A stretch of 64,000 nt of DNA from assembly GCF_002008315.2 (NCBI RefSeq), contig NZ_MVDG02000001.1, positions 3,162,001-3,226,000 on the forward strand, written 5' to 3'. Origin of the DNA: Arthrobacter sp. KBS0703 (lineage in GTDB: Bacteria > Actinomycetota > Actinomycetes > Actinomycetales > Micrococcaceae). Under the pieces are notes generated by a model. It ran no database searches and had not been told where the DNA came from. It saw nothing but the letters and a program-made list of their open reading frames with translations. The translations under genes were made by a program, and so were the position numbers. This document shows positions 1 to 9,297 of the stretch, piece by piece. Every line of letters begins with the position of its first letter. The stretch's first letter is position 1.

Positions 1-1356
1 CTTCTTGGTGTTGCGCCAGGTGAAGTACGTGTAGGACTGCTGGAAACCGGCCCTGCCCAGCGCATGCATCATGGCGGGCCGCGTGAACGCCTCGGCCAGG
101 AACACGACTTCCGGGTTCTTCTTGTTGACCTTCGCAATGAGCCATTCCCAGAACCACACGGGCTTGGTGTGCGGGTTGTCCACGCGGAAGATCTTCACGC
201 CGTGGCTGACCCAGAGCTGGACGATGCGCAGGATTTCCTTGGACAGGCCCTCGGGATCGTTGTCGAAGTTGAGGGGGTAGATGTCCTGGTACTTCTTCGG
301 CGGGTTCTCCGCGTAGGCGATGCTGCCGTCGACCCGGGTGGTGAACCATTCGGGATTCGACTGCACCCAGGGGTGGTCCGGCGCCGCCTGCAGTGCAAGG
401 TCCAGCGCCACTTCCAGGCCGAGTTCGTTGGCGCGCGCCACAAAGGCATCGAAGTCGTCAAAGGTTCCGAGCTCCGGGTGGATGGCGTCGTGACCGCCGT
501 CTTTTGAACCGATGGCCCAGGGCGAACCAGGATCCTGGGGACCGGCGATCAGGGTGTTGTTCGGGCCCTTGCGGTGCTGCACGCCGATCGGGTGAATGGG
601 CGGCATGTAGATGACGTCGAAGCCCATGCCGGCGACGGCATCCAGCCTGTTGGCCGCGGTCCGGAAGTTCCCGGACGTCCACTCCCCCGTCGAGTGGTCC
701 CGCACGGCGCCTTCCGACCGGGGGAAGAACTCATACCAGGCACCGCGGCCGGCGAGATCCCGCTCAACCAGGAGCGGAAAAGCTTCGGAGACAGTGACCA
801 GATCGCGGATGGGCTCGCGGCCGACGACGGCGGCCACGTCCTCGCCGAAACCCGCAGCCAGGCGCTCCTCGGCGGACAGGGCCGTGTCGGACAGCACGGA
901 GGCGGCGGTGCGGAGCGTTCGCCTGTCGTCGGAGTTGCGCGAAGTATCTTCGGCGGCCTGGGACAGCAACGCGGCCCCTTCGTCCAGCATCAGTTCGACG
1001 TCGATGCCCGCTTCGACCTTGACCTCGGCATTGTGGTGCCACGTGCCGTAGCGGTCGTGCCAGGATTCGATGACGAAGGACCAGTTGCCGGTTGACGACG
1101 GCGTCAGCATGCCCTCCCAGAGGTCCGTGCCTTTGCCGCGATCCCCGGCCGGGGGCTGCAGGCGCACCCGCTGGCGTTCCTTGCCTTTCGGATCCAGGAG
1201 GACCGCGCTCACGCCAAGCTGGTCATGGCCTTCGCGGAAGGACCGGGCGCTAACCACGATTCCCTCGCCCGGGAGGGCCTTCGCCGGGAACTTCCCCCCT
1301 TCGACAACAGGCTGAACGTCCGTGATGGGGAAACGGCCAAACCGGAGGCCATCCAT
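1..1356 (-). CDS. glgE: GlgE, maltose-1-phosphate maltosyltransferase (3' part outside window)
   Basis: GlgE extends alpha-1,4-glucans with maltose-1-phosphate in the cytoplasm (GH13_3). The first 452 residues are present and the C-terminus lies beyond base 1. The N-terminal beta-sandwich begins with GRFPITDVQPVVEGGKFPAK, typical of GlgE. The GH13 barrel follows, with the nucleophile region FRVDNPHTKP and acid/base region FLAEAFTRP both visible. The start is ATG at 1356; no strong Shine-Dalgarno is seen and the frame stays open upstream, so a slightly earlier start is possible. It is divergent from glgP across about 190 bp. Identity is clear from motifs and from the glgP/glgX neighbourhood. 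Confidence 0.92.
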   Translation of the reverse strand, partial: MDGLRFGRFPITDVQPVVEGGKFPAKALPGEGIVVSARSFREGHDQLGVSAVLLDPKGKERQRVRLQPPAGDRGKGTDLWEGMLTPSSTGNWSFVIESWHDRYGTWHHNAEVKVEAGIDVELMLDEGAALLSQAAEDTSRNSDDRRTLRTAASVLSDTALSAEERLAAGFGEDVAAVVGREPIRDLVTVSEAFPLLVERDLAGRGAWYEFFPRSEGAVRDHSTGEWTSGNFRTAANRLDAVAGMGFDVIYMPPIHPIGVQHRKGPNNTLIAGPQDPGSPWAIGSKDGGHDAIHPELGTFDDFDAFVARANELGLEVALDLALQAAPDHPWVQSNPEWFTTRVDGSIAYAENPPKKYQDIYPLNFDNDPEGLSKEILRIVQLWVSHGVKIFRVDNPHTKPVWFWEWLIAKVNKKNPEVVFLAEAFTRPAMMHALGRAGFQQSYTYFTWRNTKK

Positions 1357-1544
1357 GATCGAAACTTTCGGCGTTTGCTTTGATGGGGCGCTGGTTCGCG
1401 TGTTTGTCGTCACAGGCTCGACGTTAGCGAGAATCCGGGCGAATTGCTAAGCGTGCGATCTTAATTTGTGAAGTGACTCGTCATTTACCGGAAAGTAATC
1501 GAATGCGGTTCCTGCCGTTCATCTTGTCGGTTAGTGTGGCGCAG

Positions 1545-4163
1545 GTGAAGGCAATCCGCAGATTTACCGTCCGTACCGTTCTTCCCGAACCGATCCGGCC
1601 GCTTGCCCGTCTGGCCACAAACCTTCGCTGGTCGTGGCACCGGCCCACGAGGGAACTCTTCGAGGGTCTCAACCCCAAAGTGTGGGCTGAAAGCGGCAAC
1701 GATCCGGTGAGCTTCCTGGGACTTGTGGGCCGCGAGGAAATGCACCGGCTGGCCACTGACCCGAATGTGGTGGCCCGTGTGCAGGCGGCGGCCGAGGACC
1801 TCGACCGGTACCTCCAGGAGCCCCGCTGGTACCAGAGCCTGGGCAATGACGCCCCTGCCTCCATTGCGTACTTCTCCCCCGAATTCGGCATCACCGAAGT
1901 CCTGCCCCAGTACTCGGGCGGCCTCGGCATCCTCGCCGGTGACCACCTGAAGGCGGCCTCCGACCTGGGCGTGCCGCTGATCGGCGTGGGACTCCTTTAT
2001 CAGGCCGGTTACTTCAAGCAGTCCCTGTCCCGCGACGCCTGGCAGCAGGAAACCTATCCGGTGATTGACCCGGACGGCCTGCCGCTGACGCTGCTGCGCG
2101 AGCCCTCCGCGGACGGCAACGGCAAGCCCATCCAGATTGCCCTGCCGCTGCCCAACGAACGGCGCCTGTTGGCACACATCTGGCGTGCCGACGTCGGCCG
2201 TGTCCCCCTTCTGTTGCTCGACTCCAACGTTCCGGGCAACGACGACGCCGCCCGCGGCATCACCGACCGCCTCTACGGCGGCGGAGGCGACCACCGGCTG
2301 CAGCAGGAACTCCTGCTGGGCATGGGCGGCGTGAAGGCGCTGCGGGTCTACCAGCGGCTGACCGGGACCACCGCGCCGGAGGTCTTCCACACCAATGAGG
2401 GCCACGCCGGGTTCCTGGGCATCGAGCGGATCCAGGAGCTGATGGCCGGGGAAGAGGCCCTCACGTTCGACGAGGCCCTCGCCGCGGGACGCGCGTCCAC
2501 CGTGTTCACCACGCACACTCCCGTTCCGGCCGGAATCGACCGCTTCGAAACGGCGCAGATACAGCATTTCTTCGAAGCAGGCCTTGCTCCGGACGTTCCC
2601 ATGTCGCGGATCCTGGACCTCGGCCGGGAAGACTTTGCTGACGGAAACCCCTTCCTCTTCAACATGGCCGTCATGGGACTCCGGCTTGCGCAGCGGGCCA
2701 ACGGCGTGGCCAAGCTCCACGGTGAGGTGTCGCGGGGCATGTTCTCCGCGCTCTGGCCGGGATTCGACCACTCCGAGGTGCCCATTACCTCCGTGACCAA
2801 CGGCGTGCACGTTCCCACCTGGGTGGACTCCAGGATTTCCAAACTCGCCCGTGAACGATTCGGCGTTGAAGCCGAAGTCATGGGCCGCTGGGACCTCGCC
2901 TACAACGTCAGCGACGCCGAGGTCTGGGCGCTCCGGCGCGAGATGCGGGTCTCGCTCGTCGAGGATGTCCGGCGCCGGCTGCGTGCGGCCTGGAAGAAGC
3001 GCGGCGCCGCCGACGCCGAGCTGGGCTGGACCGACTCGGTGCTGGACCCGGATGTCCTCACCATCGGCTTCGCCCGGCGCGTGCCCACGTACAAGCGGCT
3101 GACCCTCATGCTGCGCGAGCCGGAGAGGCTGAAGGCCCTCCTGCTGCACAAGGAGCACCCCATCCAGCTGGTCATCGCGGGGAAGTCGCACCCGGCGGAC
3201 GACGCCGGCAAGAAGATGATCCAGGACCTGGTCCGCTTCACGGATGACCCGAAGGTCCGCCACCGCATCGTGTTCCTGCCGAACTACGACATCGCCATGG
3301 CCAGGACACTGTTCCCGGGCTGCGACGTCTGGCTCAACAACCCGCTGCGTCCGCTGGAAGCCTGCGGCACGTCCGGTATGAAGGCGGCCATCAACGGGTC
3401 CCTCAACCTGTCCGTGCTCGACGGCTGGTGGGATGAGATGTACGACGGCGAGAACGGCTGGGCGATCCCGACCGCCAACAACGGCGCTTCCGCCGAGGAA
3501 CGGGACGACATCGAGGCAGCCGCGCTTTATGAGCTGCTCGAGTCGCAGGTGGCGCCGCGCTTCTACGGCAACACCGTCTCCGAATCGGCCGGCGCTGCCG
3601 GGCCCTCCGACTCCGGCCAGGAGAAGATTCCCACGCACTGGGTGTCGATGATCAAGCACACGCTGGCCCACCTGGGCCCTGCCGTCTCGGCGGAACGGAT
3701 GCTGCAGGACTACGTCAACATCCTGTACAGGCCCGCCGCAATCTCGGGCCGGCACGCGGTGGCCGGTTCCTACGCCCAGGCCAAGGCACTCGCAGCCTGG
3801 GTCTCCAAGGTCCGTGCGGCATGGCCGCACCTCCACGTGGAGCACGTGGACTCCATGGGAGTGTCCGAGGAGCCGCAGATCGGTGACTCGCTCCAGGTCA
3901 ACGCCTACGTGGGGCTGCACAACCTGTCGCCCAACGATGTGTCCGTGGAGGTGGCCTACGGCCAGGCGGAGGAAAACGACGAACTCGCCAACGTGACCTT
4001 TGTGGAACTGGAGCCGAAGGAGGAACTCGGCAGCGGCCGCCACCTCTTCACCGGGTCCATCGTCATCGACCGCTCCGGGTCCTTCGGATACACCGTCCGT
4101 GTGCTGCCCAAGCACGAGGCGCTGGCATCCAAGGCCGAACTGGGGCTGATTGTCAACGCCTAG
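1545..4163 (+). CDS. glgP: Alpha-glucan phosphorylase
   Basis: Phosphorolytic release of glucose-1-phosphate from glycogen or maltodextrin, PLP-dependent (GT35). The protein is 872 residues. An N-terminal DUF3417-type segment (LATNLRWSWH) precedes the phosphorylase core, and the PLP-lysine motif ACGTSGMKAAINGS lies near two thirds of the length. The frame is open from 1473. I prefer GTG at 1545 because KAIRRFTVRTVLPEP is where related proteins begin and because TAGTGT ends 7 nt before this GTG, a leaderless arrangement. ATG at 1503, preceded by GGAAAG, is the alternative. It is divergent from glgE and its product feeds the same alpha-glucan pool. Confidence 0.92.
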   Translation: MKAIRRFTVRTVLPEPIRPLARLATNLRWSWHRPTRELFEGLNPKVWAESGNDPVSFLGLVGREEMHRLATDPNVVARVQAAAEDLDRYLQEPRWYQSLGNDAPASIAYFSPEFGITEVLPQYSGGLGILAGDHLKAASDLGVPLIGVGLLYQAGYFKQSLSRDAWQQETYPVIDPDGLPLTLLREPSADGNGKPIQIALPLPNERRLLAHIWRADVGRVPLLLLDSNVPGNDDAARGITDRLYGGGGDHRLQQELLLGMGGVKALRVYQRLTGTTAPEVFHTNEGHAGFLGIERIQELMAGEEALTFDEALAAGRASTVFTTHTPVPAGIDRFETAQIQHFFEAGLAPDVPMSRILDLGREDFADGNPFLFNMAVMGLRLAQRANGVAKLHGEVSRGMFSALWPGFDHSEVPITSVTNGVHVPTWVDSRISKLARERFGVEAEVMGRWDLAYNVSDAEVWALRREMRVSLVEDVRRRLRAAWKKRGAADAELGWTDSVLDPDVLTIGFARRVPTYKRLTLMLREPERLKALLLHKEHPIQLVIAGKSHPADDAGKKMIQDLVRFTDDPKVRHRIVFLPNYDIAMARTLFPGCDVWLNNPLRPLEACGTSGMKAAINGSLNLSVLDGWWDEMYDGENGWAIPTANNGASAEERDDIEAAALYELLESQVAPRFYGNTVSESAGAAGPSDSGQEKIPTHWVSMIKHTLAHLGPAVSAERMLQDYVNILYRPAAISGRHAVAGSYAQAKALAAWVSKVRAAWPHLHVEHVDSMGVSEEPQIGDSLQVNAYVGLHNLSPNDVSVEVAYGQAEENDELANVTFVELEPKEELGSGRHLFTGSIVIDRSGSFGYTVRVLPKHEALASKAELGLIVNA

Positions 4164-4194
4164 TCAGCCTCCTCGCGCTTCCTGACGTGGCCGC

Positions 4195-4551
4195 TTAGAG
4201 GAAGACGGCGATGACTGACAGGTCGTGGCCGGCGTAGCTTTCGGCGTCCTGCAGGATCTCGCAGACGACGCCGAAGGAGCGTCCGCTGCGAAAGGCGGCG
4301 GGCACCTGCCAGATGAGGGTCAGGGGTTCCTGGCCGTTGTCGGAGATGGCGTCGGCGAAGTCGTGCAGCGAGTCGTTGAGGGCGTCGAGGTTCACGCCGT
4401 AGTGGTCCGGGAAGTTCAGTGCCTCGCCGAAGGTGGCCAGCACTGCTTTCTTGGACTCCGCGGCCGGGATCACCAGGCTGCGGCGGCCTGCGTCCGCAAT
4501 CTGGTCGCGCAGCTCGTCAACGGTCCAGGTGTCCCCGGAATAGATCTTCAT
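4195..4551 (-). CDS. Barstar-family RNase inhibitor
   Basis: A 118-residue cytoplasmic protein beginning MKIYSGDTWTVDELRDQI and carrying the barstar segment FPDHYGVNLDALNDSLHDF. Barstars bind barnase-type RNases and block the active site. The gene starts 5 bp after the stop of the adjacent RNase gene on the same strand, so the two form a toxin-immunity pair, probably co-transcribed. The inhibitor would protect the producer from RNase that fails to leave the cytoplasm. The pairing is an inference from family and adjacency, but a strong one. Confidence 0.9.
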   Translation of the reverse strand: MKIYSGDTWTVDELRDQIADAGRRSLVIPAAESKKAVLATFGEALNFPDHYGVNLDALNDSLHDFADAISDNGQEPLTLIWQVPAAFRSGRSFGVVCEILQDAESYAGHDLSVIAVFL

Positions 4552-4556
4552 GGGTA

Positions 4557-5003
4557 CTATTTGCCTTCTGCTATGAATTTGAATGACGCGTAGTGGTCCG
4601 GGGTGTAGTATTTCTCGCCGTCCTTGCCCGCCACGATCCTGCGGGCGCCCCTGTCTGACTCGCCGGGGGTGGGGACCGTGTATTCCTTGTAGTACCCGCC
4701 CGACTTGCGCGGCAGGACGCGCTCGAAATTGCTGAACGTCACGCCGTCGCGGCTGTACGGAAAGGGGCCGCCCTGCCGGATCAGGACAAGGGTGCGGCGG
4801 CCCTCGGCCGGCAGCTGGGACTCCCGGATGGTGGCCAGCCCGGAAGGGTTGGGAACAGCCGTCACGCTTGCGGACGGAGAAGTGGCCGCGGGCGCCTGCG
4901 CGGTGGGCGACGCAACGGGCCCGCACGCCACGAGGGCCGCCAAGGCGAGCCCTATCAGCAGAGACCCTACGGCCATTGTCCTCCGCTTGTTGGTGGGGTA
5001 CAC
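4557..5003 (-). CDS. Secreted guanyl-specific RNase (barnase/RNase Sa family), lipoprotein-type signal
   Basis: A 148-residue precursor from GTG at 5003, or 139 residues from ATG at 4976, which has GGAGG only 3 nt upstream. A hydrophobic signal ends in ALVACG, a lipobox, followed by an Ala/Ser/Pro/Thr linker. The catalytic domain carries FPYSRDGVTFSNFE, then YKEYTVPTPG (catalytic Glu), RGARRI (Arg) and YYTPDHYASF (catalytic His), as in the RNase N1/T1 family. It should cleave single-stranded RNA after G outside the membrane. It lies 5 bp from the glgX stop and is followed at once by barstar. The possible lipid anchor is unusual, since most family members are freely secreted. Confidence 0.88.
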   Translation of the reverse strand: MYPTNKRRTMAVGSLLIGLALAALVACGPVASPTAQAPAATSPSASVTAVPNPSGLATIRESQLPAEGRRTLVLIRQGGPFPYSRDGVTFSNFERVLPRKSGGYYKEYTVPTPGESDRGARRIVAGKDGEKYYTPDHYASFKFIAEGK

Positions 5004-5008
5004 GTGGC

Positions 5009-7129
5009 CTAGGTGCGGTAGATGCTGATGGTGTTCGCCAGAACGCTGTCCCGCTCACCGGAGGCAACCAGGCTGCCTTGGCGGCGGTCGTGGAGCTCGG
5101 ACGTGGTGAGGCGCAGTTCGAAGATCCGCTTGCCGGTGCCGTCGTCGTTGGTGACCTGGGGAAGGGTGACATTGGCATCCTCGCGGCCGCCGTTGACCAC
5201 AACGAGTCCTGCCACCTGGCCGTCGTCGGAACCCAGCAGCAATTGCACCACCCTGTGCCGGGGATCGTTCCACCGTTCCATGGACATCGGCTGGCCGTCC
5301 TCGTCATACCAGTACAGGTAGGACTGGGCGTCGCGGACCGGATAATCGTGGGGCTGGCCGGCCAGGAATTCCTTGCGGAGGCGGATGACGCGCTTGGCGC
5401 TGCGGAGCATGGCGTGCGACTCCGGCGTGCTGGTCCAGTCGAGCCAGGCGAGGGGGTTGTCCTGGCAGTAGGCGTTGTTGTTGCCCTGCTGGGTGCGGCC
5501 AAGTTCGTCGCCGGCCGTGATCATGGGAACACCGAGGGAGATCATGAGCGAGGCCATCAGGTTGCGCCGGGTCTGGGCGCGCCGGGCCAGGATGCTTTCG
5601 TCCTCGGTCCGCCCTTCAAAACCGTGGTTGTAGCTGCGGTTATCGCCGTGGCCGTCCCGGTTCTGCTCACCGTTGGCCTCATTGTGCTTGCGGTCGTAGG
5701 ACACCAGATCGGTCATGGTGAAGCCGTCGTGGGCGGTGATGAAGTTCAGCGACGCCAGCCGGGAACGTCCTGACGGCTCAAAGAGGCTCGCCGAGCCGGA
5801 CATGGCGTCGGCCAGCCGGGCCACGGAACCGCCTTGGCCGCCGGCGTCGATGGCCGCACGGTCCGCGAGCCAGAACGAGCGCAGGGCGTCCCGGTAGTGG
5901 TCGTTCCAGTCCACCCAGCCGCCCGGGAAGCGTCCGGTCTGCCAGCCGCCGTACCCCACATCCCAGGGCTCGGCGATCAGCTTGACCCGGGACAAAACCG
6001 GGTCCGCCGCGACGGCCACCAGGAACGGATGGTTCGGATCGAACTCGTTGGCGGCATTGCGGCACAGCGTGACGGCCAGGTCGAAACGGAAGCCGTCGAC
6101 GTGGAATTCATCGACCCAGTAGCGGAGCGAATCCAGCACCAGCTGGACCACGCGGGGCTCGCCGAAATTGAGCGTGTTCCCGCAGCCTGTGGTGTCGATG
6201 TACTTGCCGTGGCCGTCGGTGCGGTAATACTTCTGCTCGCCCAGTCCGCGGAAGCCGAAGGTGTGGCCGTCGGGCCCGCCCTCTGCGGTGTGGTTGTAGA
6301 CGACGTCCAGGATGACTTCGATGCCCGCAGCGTGGAGCAGCTTGACCATGCCCTTGAACTCGTCCTGCACGGCCTGCGGCCCGGAGTCCTGCGCAGCCTG
6401 CGTGGCGTAGGCGGGGTGCGGGGCGAAGAATGCCGCCGTGTTGTAGCCCCAGTAGTTGGTCAGGCCGAGGTTCTGAAGGTGCGGCTCGTCCAGGTGGAAA
6501 TGCACCGGCAGCAGCTGTACGGCCGTGATGCCGAGGCCGGTCAGGTGCTCGATCATGGCCGGATGGGCCATGCCAGCGTAGGTTCCGCGCAGGGTCTCAG
6601 GGATGTCCGGGTGCAGCTTGCTCTGCCCGCGGACATGGGCCTCGTAAATGATGGTGTTGCGCCACGGCGTGTGGGGGCGGTCGTCGGCGCCCCAGTCGAA
6701 GTCGCTGGCCATCCTGACGTTCGTCAGGAAACCGTTGCGCTGGTCCACGGCGCGGCCGTAGGGATCGAGCAGCAGCGGCTGCCGGTCGTCGCCGTGGTCG
6801 TCGTCAAAATTCAGGGTGGGAACGGAAAGCGGCAGGACTTGGGCGTCGGGAGCCGCGCGGAAGCCGTAGCGCGAGCCGACCGGGAAACCTTCAACAATGC
6901 CGTGATGGACGCCATTCGTGACGTTCGGCAGCGGCTGGAGCCGCCAGCTGCCTCCCGGCGCCTGGTACGCGACCTCCAGGGTGAGGACGCCAGGCGCATA
7001 GACAGCCACGTTGGCGCGCGTGCCGTGCGAGCCGTCCCCTGCAGGCCTGGGGCGCGGCGAACTGACGCCGAGGGGGAAGGCCTGGGAGGCGTCCACGGTC
7101 GAGGCTGTGTCTAAGAGGGGCATTACCAT
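5009..7129 (-). CDS. glgX: Glycogen debranching protein GlgX/TreX (isoamylase type)
   Basis: Hydrolyses alpha-1,6 branches of glycogen or limit dextrin. The protein has 706 residues, the usual family length: an N-terminal CBM48-like region (GSRYGFRA), then the GH13_11 barrel with GFRFDLAVTL (nucleophile Asp), LIAEPWDVG (acid/base Glu) and FITAHDGFTMTD (third Asp). The start is ATG at 7129. TAAGCT lies 7 nt upstream with no Shine-Dalgarno, suggesting a leaderless transcript. It may be followed by the RNase-barstar pair on one transcript. It completes a glycogen set with glgP and glgE. Confidence 0.94.
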   Translation of the reverse strand: MVMPLLDTASTVDASQAFPLGVSSPRPRPAGDGSHGTRANVAVYAPGVLTLEVAYQAPGGSWRLQPLPNVTNGVHHGIVEGFPVGSRYGFRAAPDAQVLPLSVPTLNFDDDHGDDRQPLLLDPYGRAVDQRNGFLTNVRMASDFDWGADDRPHTPWRNTIIYEAHVRGQSKLHPDIPETLRGTYAGMAHPAMIEHLTGLGITAVQLLPVHFHLDEPHLQNLGLTNYWGYNTAAFFAPHPAYATQAAQDSGPQAVQDEFKGMVKLLHAAGIEVILDVVYNHTAEGGPDGHTFGFRGLGEQKYYRTDGHGKYIDTTGCGNTLNFGEPRVVQLVLDSLRYWVDEFHVDGFRFDLAVTLCRNAANEFDPNHPFLVAVAADPVLSRVKLIAEPWDVGYGGWQTGRFPGGWVDWNDHYRDALRSFWLADRAAIDAGGQGGSVARLADAMSGSASLFEPSGRSRLASLNFITAHDGFTMTDLVSYDRKHNEANGEQNRDGHGDNRSYNHGFEGRTEDESILARRAQTRRNLMASLMISLGVPMITAGDELGRTQQGNNNAYCQDNPLAWLDWTSTPESHAMLRSAKRVIRLRKEFLAGQPHDYPVRDAQSYLYWYDEDGQPMSMERWNDPRHRVVQLLLGSDDGQVAGLVVVNGGREDANVTLPQVTNDDGTGKRIFELRLTTSELHDRRQGSLVASGERDSVLANTISIYRT

Positions 7130-7245
7130 CGGTTAAAGCTTAGCTGGCACTGACAAATAAGCTGATCTATTCCGGGATGTTGCACACGGGCGGACGGCGT
7201 CCGGGCAGCGGCATACTGGTAGTACGCACCGACATGGAGGCACTC

Positions 7246-8055
7246 GTGAGGGTTGCACTTGCCCAGATCATCACCGGCCGGGACCTGGCCGCCAACCTCG
7301 AGCTGGTCGAGGAGTACGCCCGCCGCGCCAAGGACGGGGGCGCCGAGCTGGTCGTGTTCCCTGAGGCCTCCATGCGCGCCTTCGGAAATTCGCTGATCGA
7401 CATCGCAGAACCGCTGGATGGCCCGTGGGCCAACCGGGTCCGCTCCATTGCCGCCGGTCTTGGCATCGTGACCGTGGCCGGAATGTTCACTCCGGGAGCG
7501 TCCTCTTCCGGAGGGCAGGCGAAGGTCCGCAATACCCTGCTGGTCACCGGTCCCGGCGTGGAAGCCAGCTACGACAAGGTTCACCTCTTTGATGCCTTCG
7601 GCTTCCTCGAATCGGACACCGTGGACGCCGGGACAGGACCTGTAACGTTCGACGCCGGCGGCGTCACCTTTGGCCTGGCCACCTGTTACGACATCCGTTT
7701 CCCTGCACTTTTCACGGCCAACGCCGACCGGGGAGCCGTGGCGAACATCGTCTGCGCCTCGTGGGGTGCGGGGCCCGGCAAAGTGGAGCAGTGGCAGCTC
7801 CTGGCCCGCGCACGCGCCGTGGACACCACCACCTACGTGCTTGCCTGTGGACAGGGCGATCCGGCTACCCAGGGTGTTGAACCGCGGGGCGCTGCCCCGA
7901 CCGGAGTGGGACACACCGCCGTCGTATCGCCTTTCGGCGAAGTCCTCGAAGAGCTCGACGGCGCCCCCGGCCTGCTGTTCGCCGACCTGGATCCCGCCGT
8001 GGTCAAGGACGCCCAAACCAGGCTCCCGGTCCTGGCCAACCGCCGGCAGTTCTAG
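7246..8055 (+). CDS. Carbon-nitrogen hydrolase (nitrilase superfamily)
   Basis: A 269-residue cytoplasmic amidase-like enzyme with the complete Glu-Lys-Cys triad: VVFPEASMRAF (Glu), YDKVHLFDAFG (Lys) and GLATCYDIRFP (Cys). Length and motifs fit the omega-amidase/deaminated-glutathione-amidase branch, but the substrate cannot be assigned. The frame is open from 7177. GTG at 7246 is chosen because GGAGG stands 5 nt before it and the protein then begins VRVALAQI as in the family. It is divergent from glgX and ends at a strong hairpin shared with rlmB. Confidence 0.88.
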   Translation: MRVALAQIITGRDLAANLELVEEYARRAKDGGAELVVFPEASMRAFGNSLIDIAEPLDGPWANRVRSIAAGLGIVTVAGMFTPGASSSGGQAKVRNTLLVTGPGVEASYDKVHLFDAFGFLESDTVDAGTGPVTFDAGGVTFGLATCYDIRFPALFTANADRGAVANIVCASWGAGPGKVEQWQLLARARAVDTTTYVLACGQGDPATQGVEPRGAAPTGVGHTAVVSPFGEVLEELDGAPGLLFADLDPAVVKDAQTRLPVLANRRQF

Positions 8056-8089
8056 GCTCTGCTCCGAGTGCCGCTGTCACCGTTAACGG

Positions 8090-8124
8090 GAAACGCTCCC
8101 GCACGTTAAGTGCGGAAGCGTTTC
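8090..8124. terminator. Bidirectional hairpin terminator
   Basis: A stem of 14 of 15 pairs (GAAACGCTCCCGCAC with its near-complement) around GTTAA, followed by GCATTTTCT on the plus strand. It lies between the convergent nitrilase-type gene and rlmB. Confidence 0.75.
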
Positions 8125-8212
8125 GCATTTTCTGACAAGAGTTGCCAAATTCGCATGCCGGCCCGAGCCGGTCTCGACAGGCTCGACCAGCGGGGACTCG
8201 ACCGGCGGGGAA

Positions 8213-9205
8213 CTACTTGACGGCGCGCTGGCGGGACACCTCGTAGAGGGAGATGCCGACGGCCATGGAGGCGTTGAGCGATTCCATGGCGGAGTCGATC
8301 GGGATGGAGACGATCTGGTCGCAGTTCTCCCGGACGAGGCGGCTGAGACCCTTGCCTTCGGAGCCCACGACAATGCAGACGGGCTCGGTGGCCAGGGTGA
8401 GGTCCGGCAGCGAGACGTCGCCGTCGCCGTCGAGTCCGAGGACGAAGATGCCCATGGACTTGAACTGCTTCAGGGCGTTGTTCAGGTTGGACGCGCGGGC
8501 GACGGGCACGCGGACGGCGGCACCGGCGCTGGTCTTCCAGGCGGAGGCCGTGACACCCACGGAACGGCGTTCCGGGACGATCACGCCGTGGCCGCTGAAG
8601 GCCGAGACGGAGCGGATGATGGCGCCGAGGTTGCGGGGGTCCGTGATGCCGTCGAGGGCAACGAAGATGGGCGCGTTCGAGACGTGCCCCTTCTTCCACC
8701 GCTCGACGGTCTGCTCGGCCAGGTCGTAGGCGTCCTGGTATTCGTACGGCGGGATCTGCAGCACGAGGCCCTGGTGCACGGCGTCGTCGGTCATCCGGTC
8801 GAGTTCCGGTTTGCCGGTCTCCAGCAGCGGGATGCCGCGTTCGGCGGCCAGCTTGAGTGATTCCTTGACGCGGTCGTCCATCTCGATGCGGATGGCCACG
8901 TGCAGTGCCTTCGCGGGGATCCCGGCCCGGAGCGCCTCCACGACGGAGTTGCGGCCGGTGACCACTTCCTCGGTGGCGCGTCCCTTAGGGCCCGAACGTG
9001 CGCCGGGGTTGCGGCTACCTCCGGAGCGCTTGGCCTCTGAGCGCTCAGAGAGCTGCTTGTTCTTGTATGCCTTGTGATACGGGCGATCCTCGGCTTTGGG
9101 GGTTGGCCCCTTGCCTTCGAGTGCCTTGCGGCCGTGGCCACCGGTTCCGGTGGTGGGGCCCTTCTTGAGCTTGCGGATTGCGCCCGGGCGACCGTTGTTG
9201 GCCAT
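8213..9205 (-). CDS. rlmB: 23S rRNA 2'-O-ribose methyltransferase, RlmB/TrmH (SpoU) family
   Basis: A SAM-dependent methyltransferase expected to modify G2251 in the 23S peptidyl-transferase loop. It has 330 residues: a basic N-terminal tail of about 80, a substrate-binding domain (GRNSVVEALRAG) and the SPOUT knot with NLGAIIRSVSAF, VVGSEGKGLSRLV and PIDSAMESLNASMA. ATG at 9205 follows GGGTGGAACTC. An in-frame GTG lies three codons earlier. It is followed upstream by cysS on the same strand, a common actinobacterial order. Confidence 0.92.
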   Translation of the reverse strand: MANNGRPGAIRKLKKGPTTGTGGHGRKALEGKGPTPKAEDRPYHKAYKNKQLSERSEAKRSGGSRNPGARSGPKGRATEEVVTGRNSVVEALRAGIPAKALHVAIRIEMDDRVKESLKLAAERGIPLLETGKPELDRMTDDAVHQGLVLQIPPYEYQDAYDLAEQTVERWKKGHVSNAPIFVALDGITDPRNLGAIIRSVSAFSGHGVIVPERRSVGVTASAWKTSAGAAVRVPVARASNLNNALKQFKSMGIFVLGLDGDGDVSLPDLTLATEPVCIVVGSEGKGLSRLVRENCDQIVSIPIDSAMESLNASMAVGISLYEVSRQRAVK

Positions 9206-9297
9206 GAGTTCCACCCTTGGTTGTATTGAGTACGTCTGAACTCCAGTCTACTGACTCAAGTTAAATCGTTGACCGGGGCGGATCGCTGCCGCGGAAT

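Noticed and set aside
1485..4115. An 876-codon open frame antisense to glgP
   Set aside because: A shadow frame typical of GC-rich DNA; residue use is unlike a protein family and glgP has full motif support.
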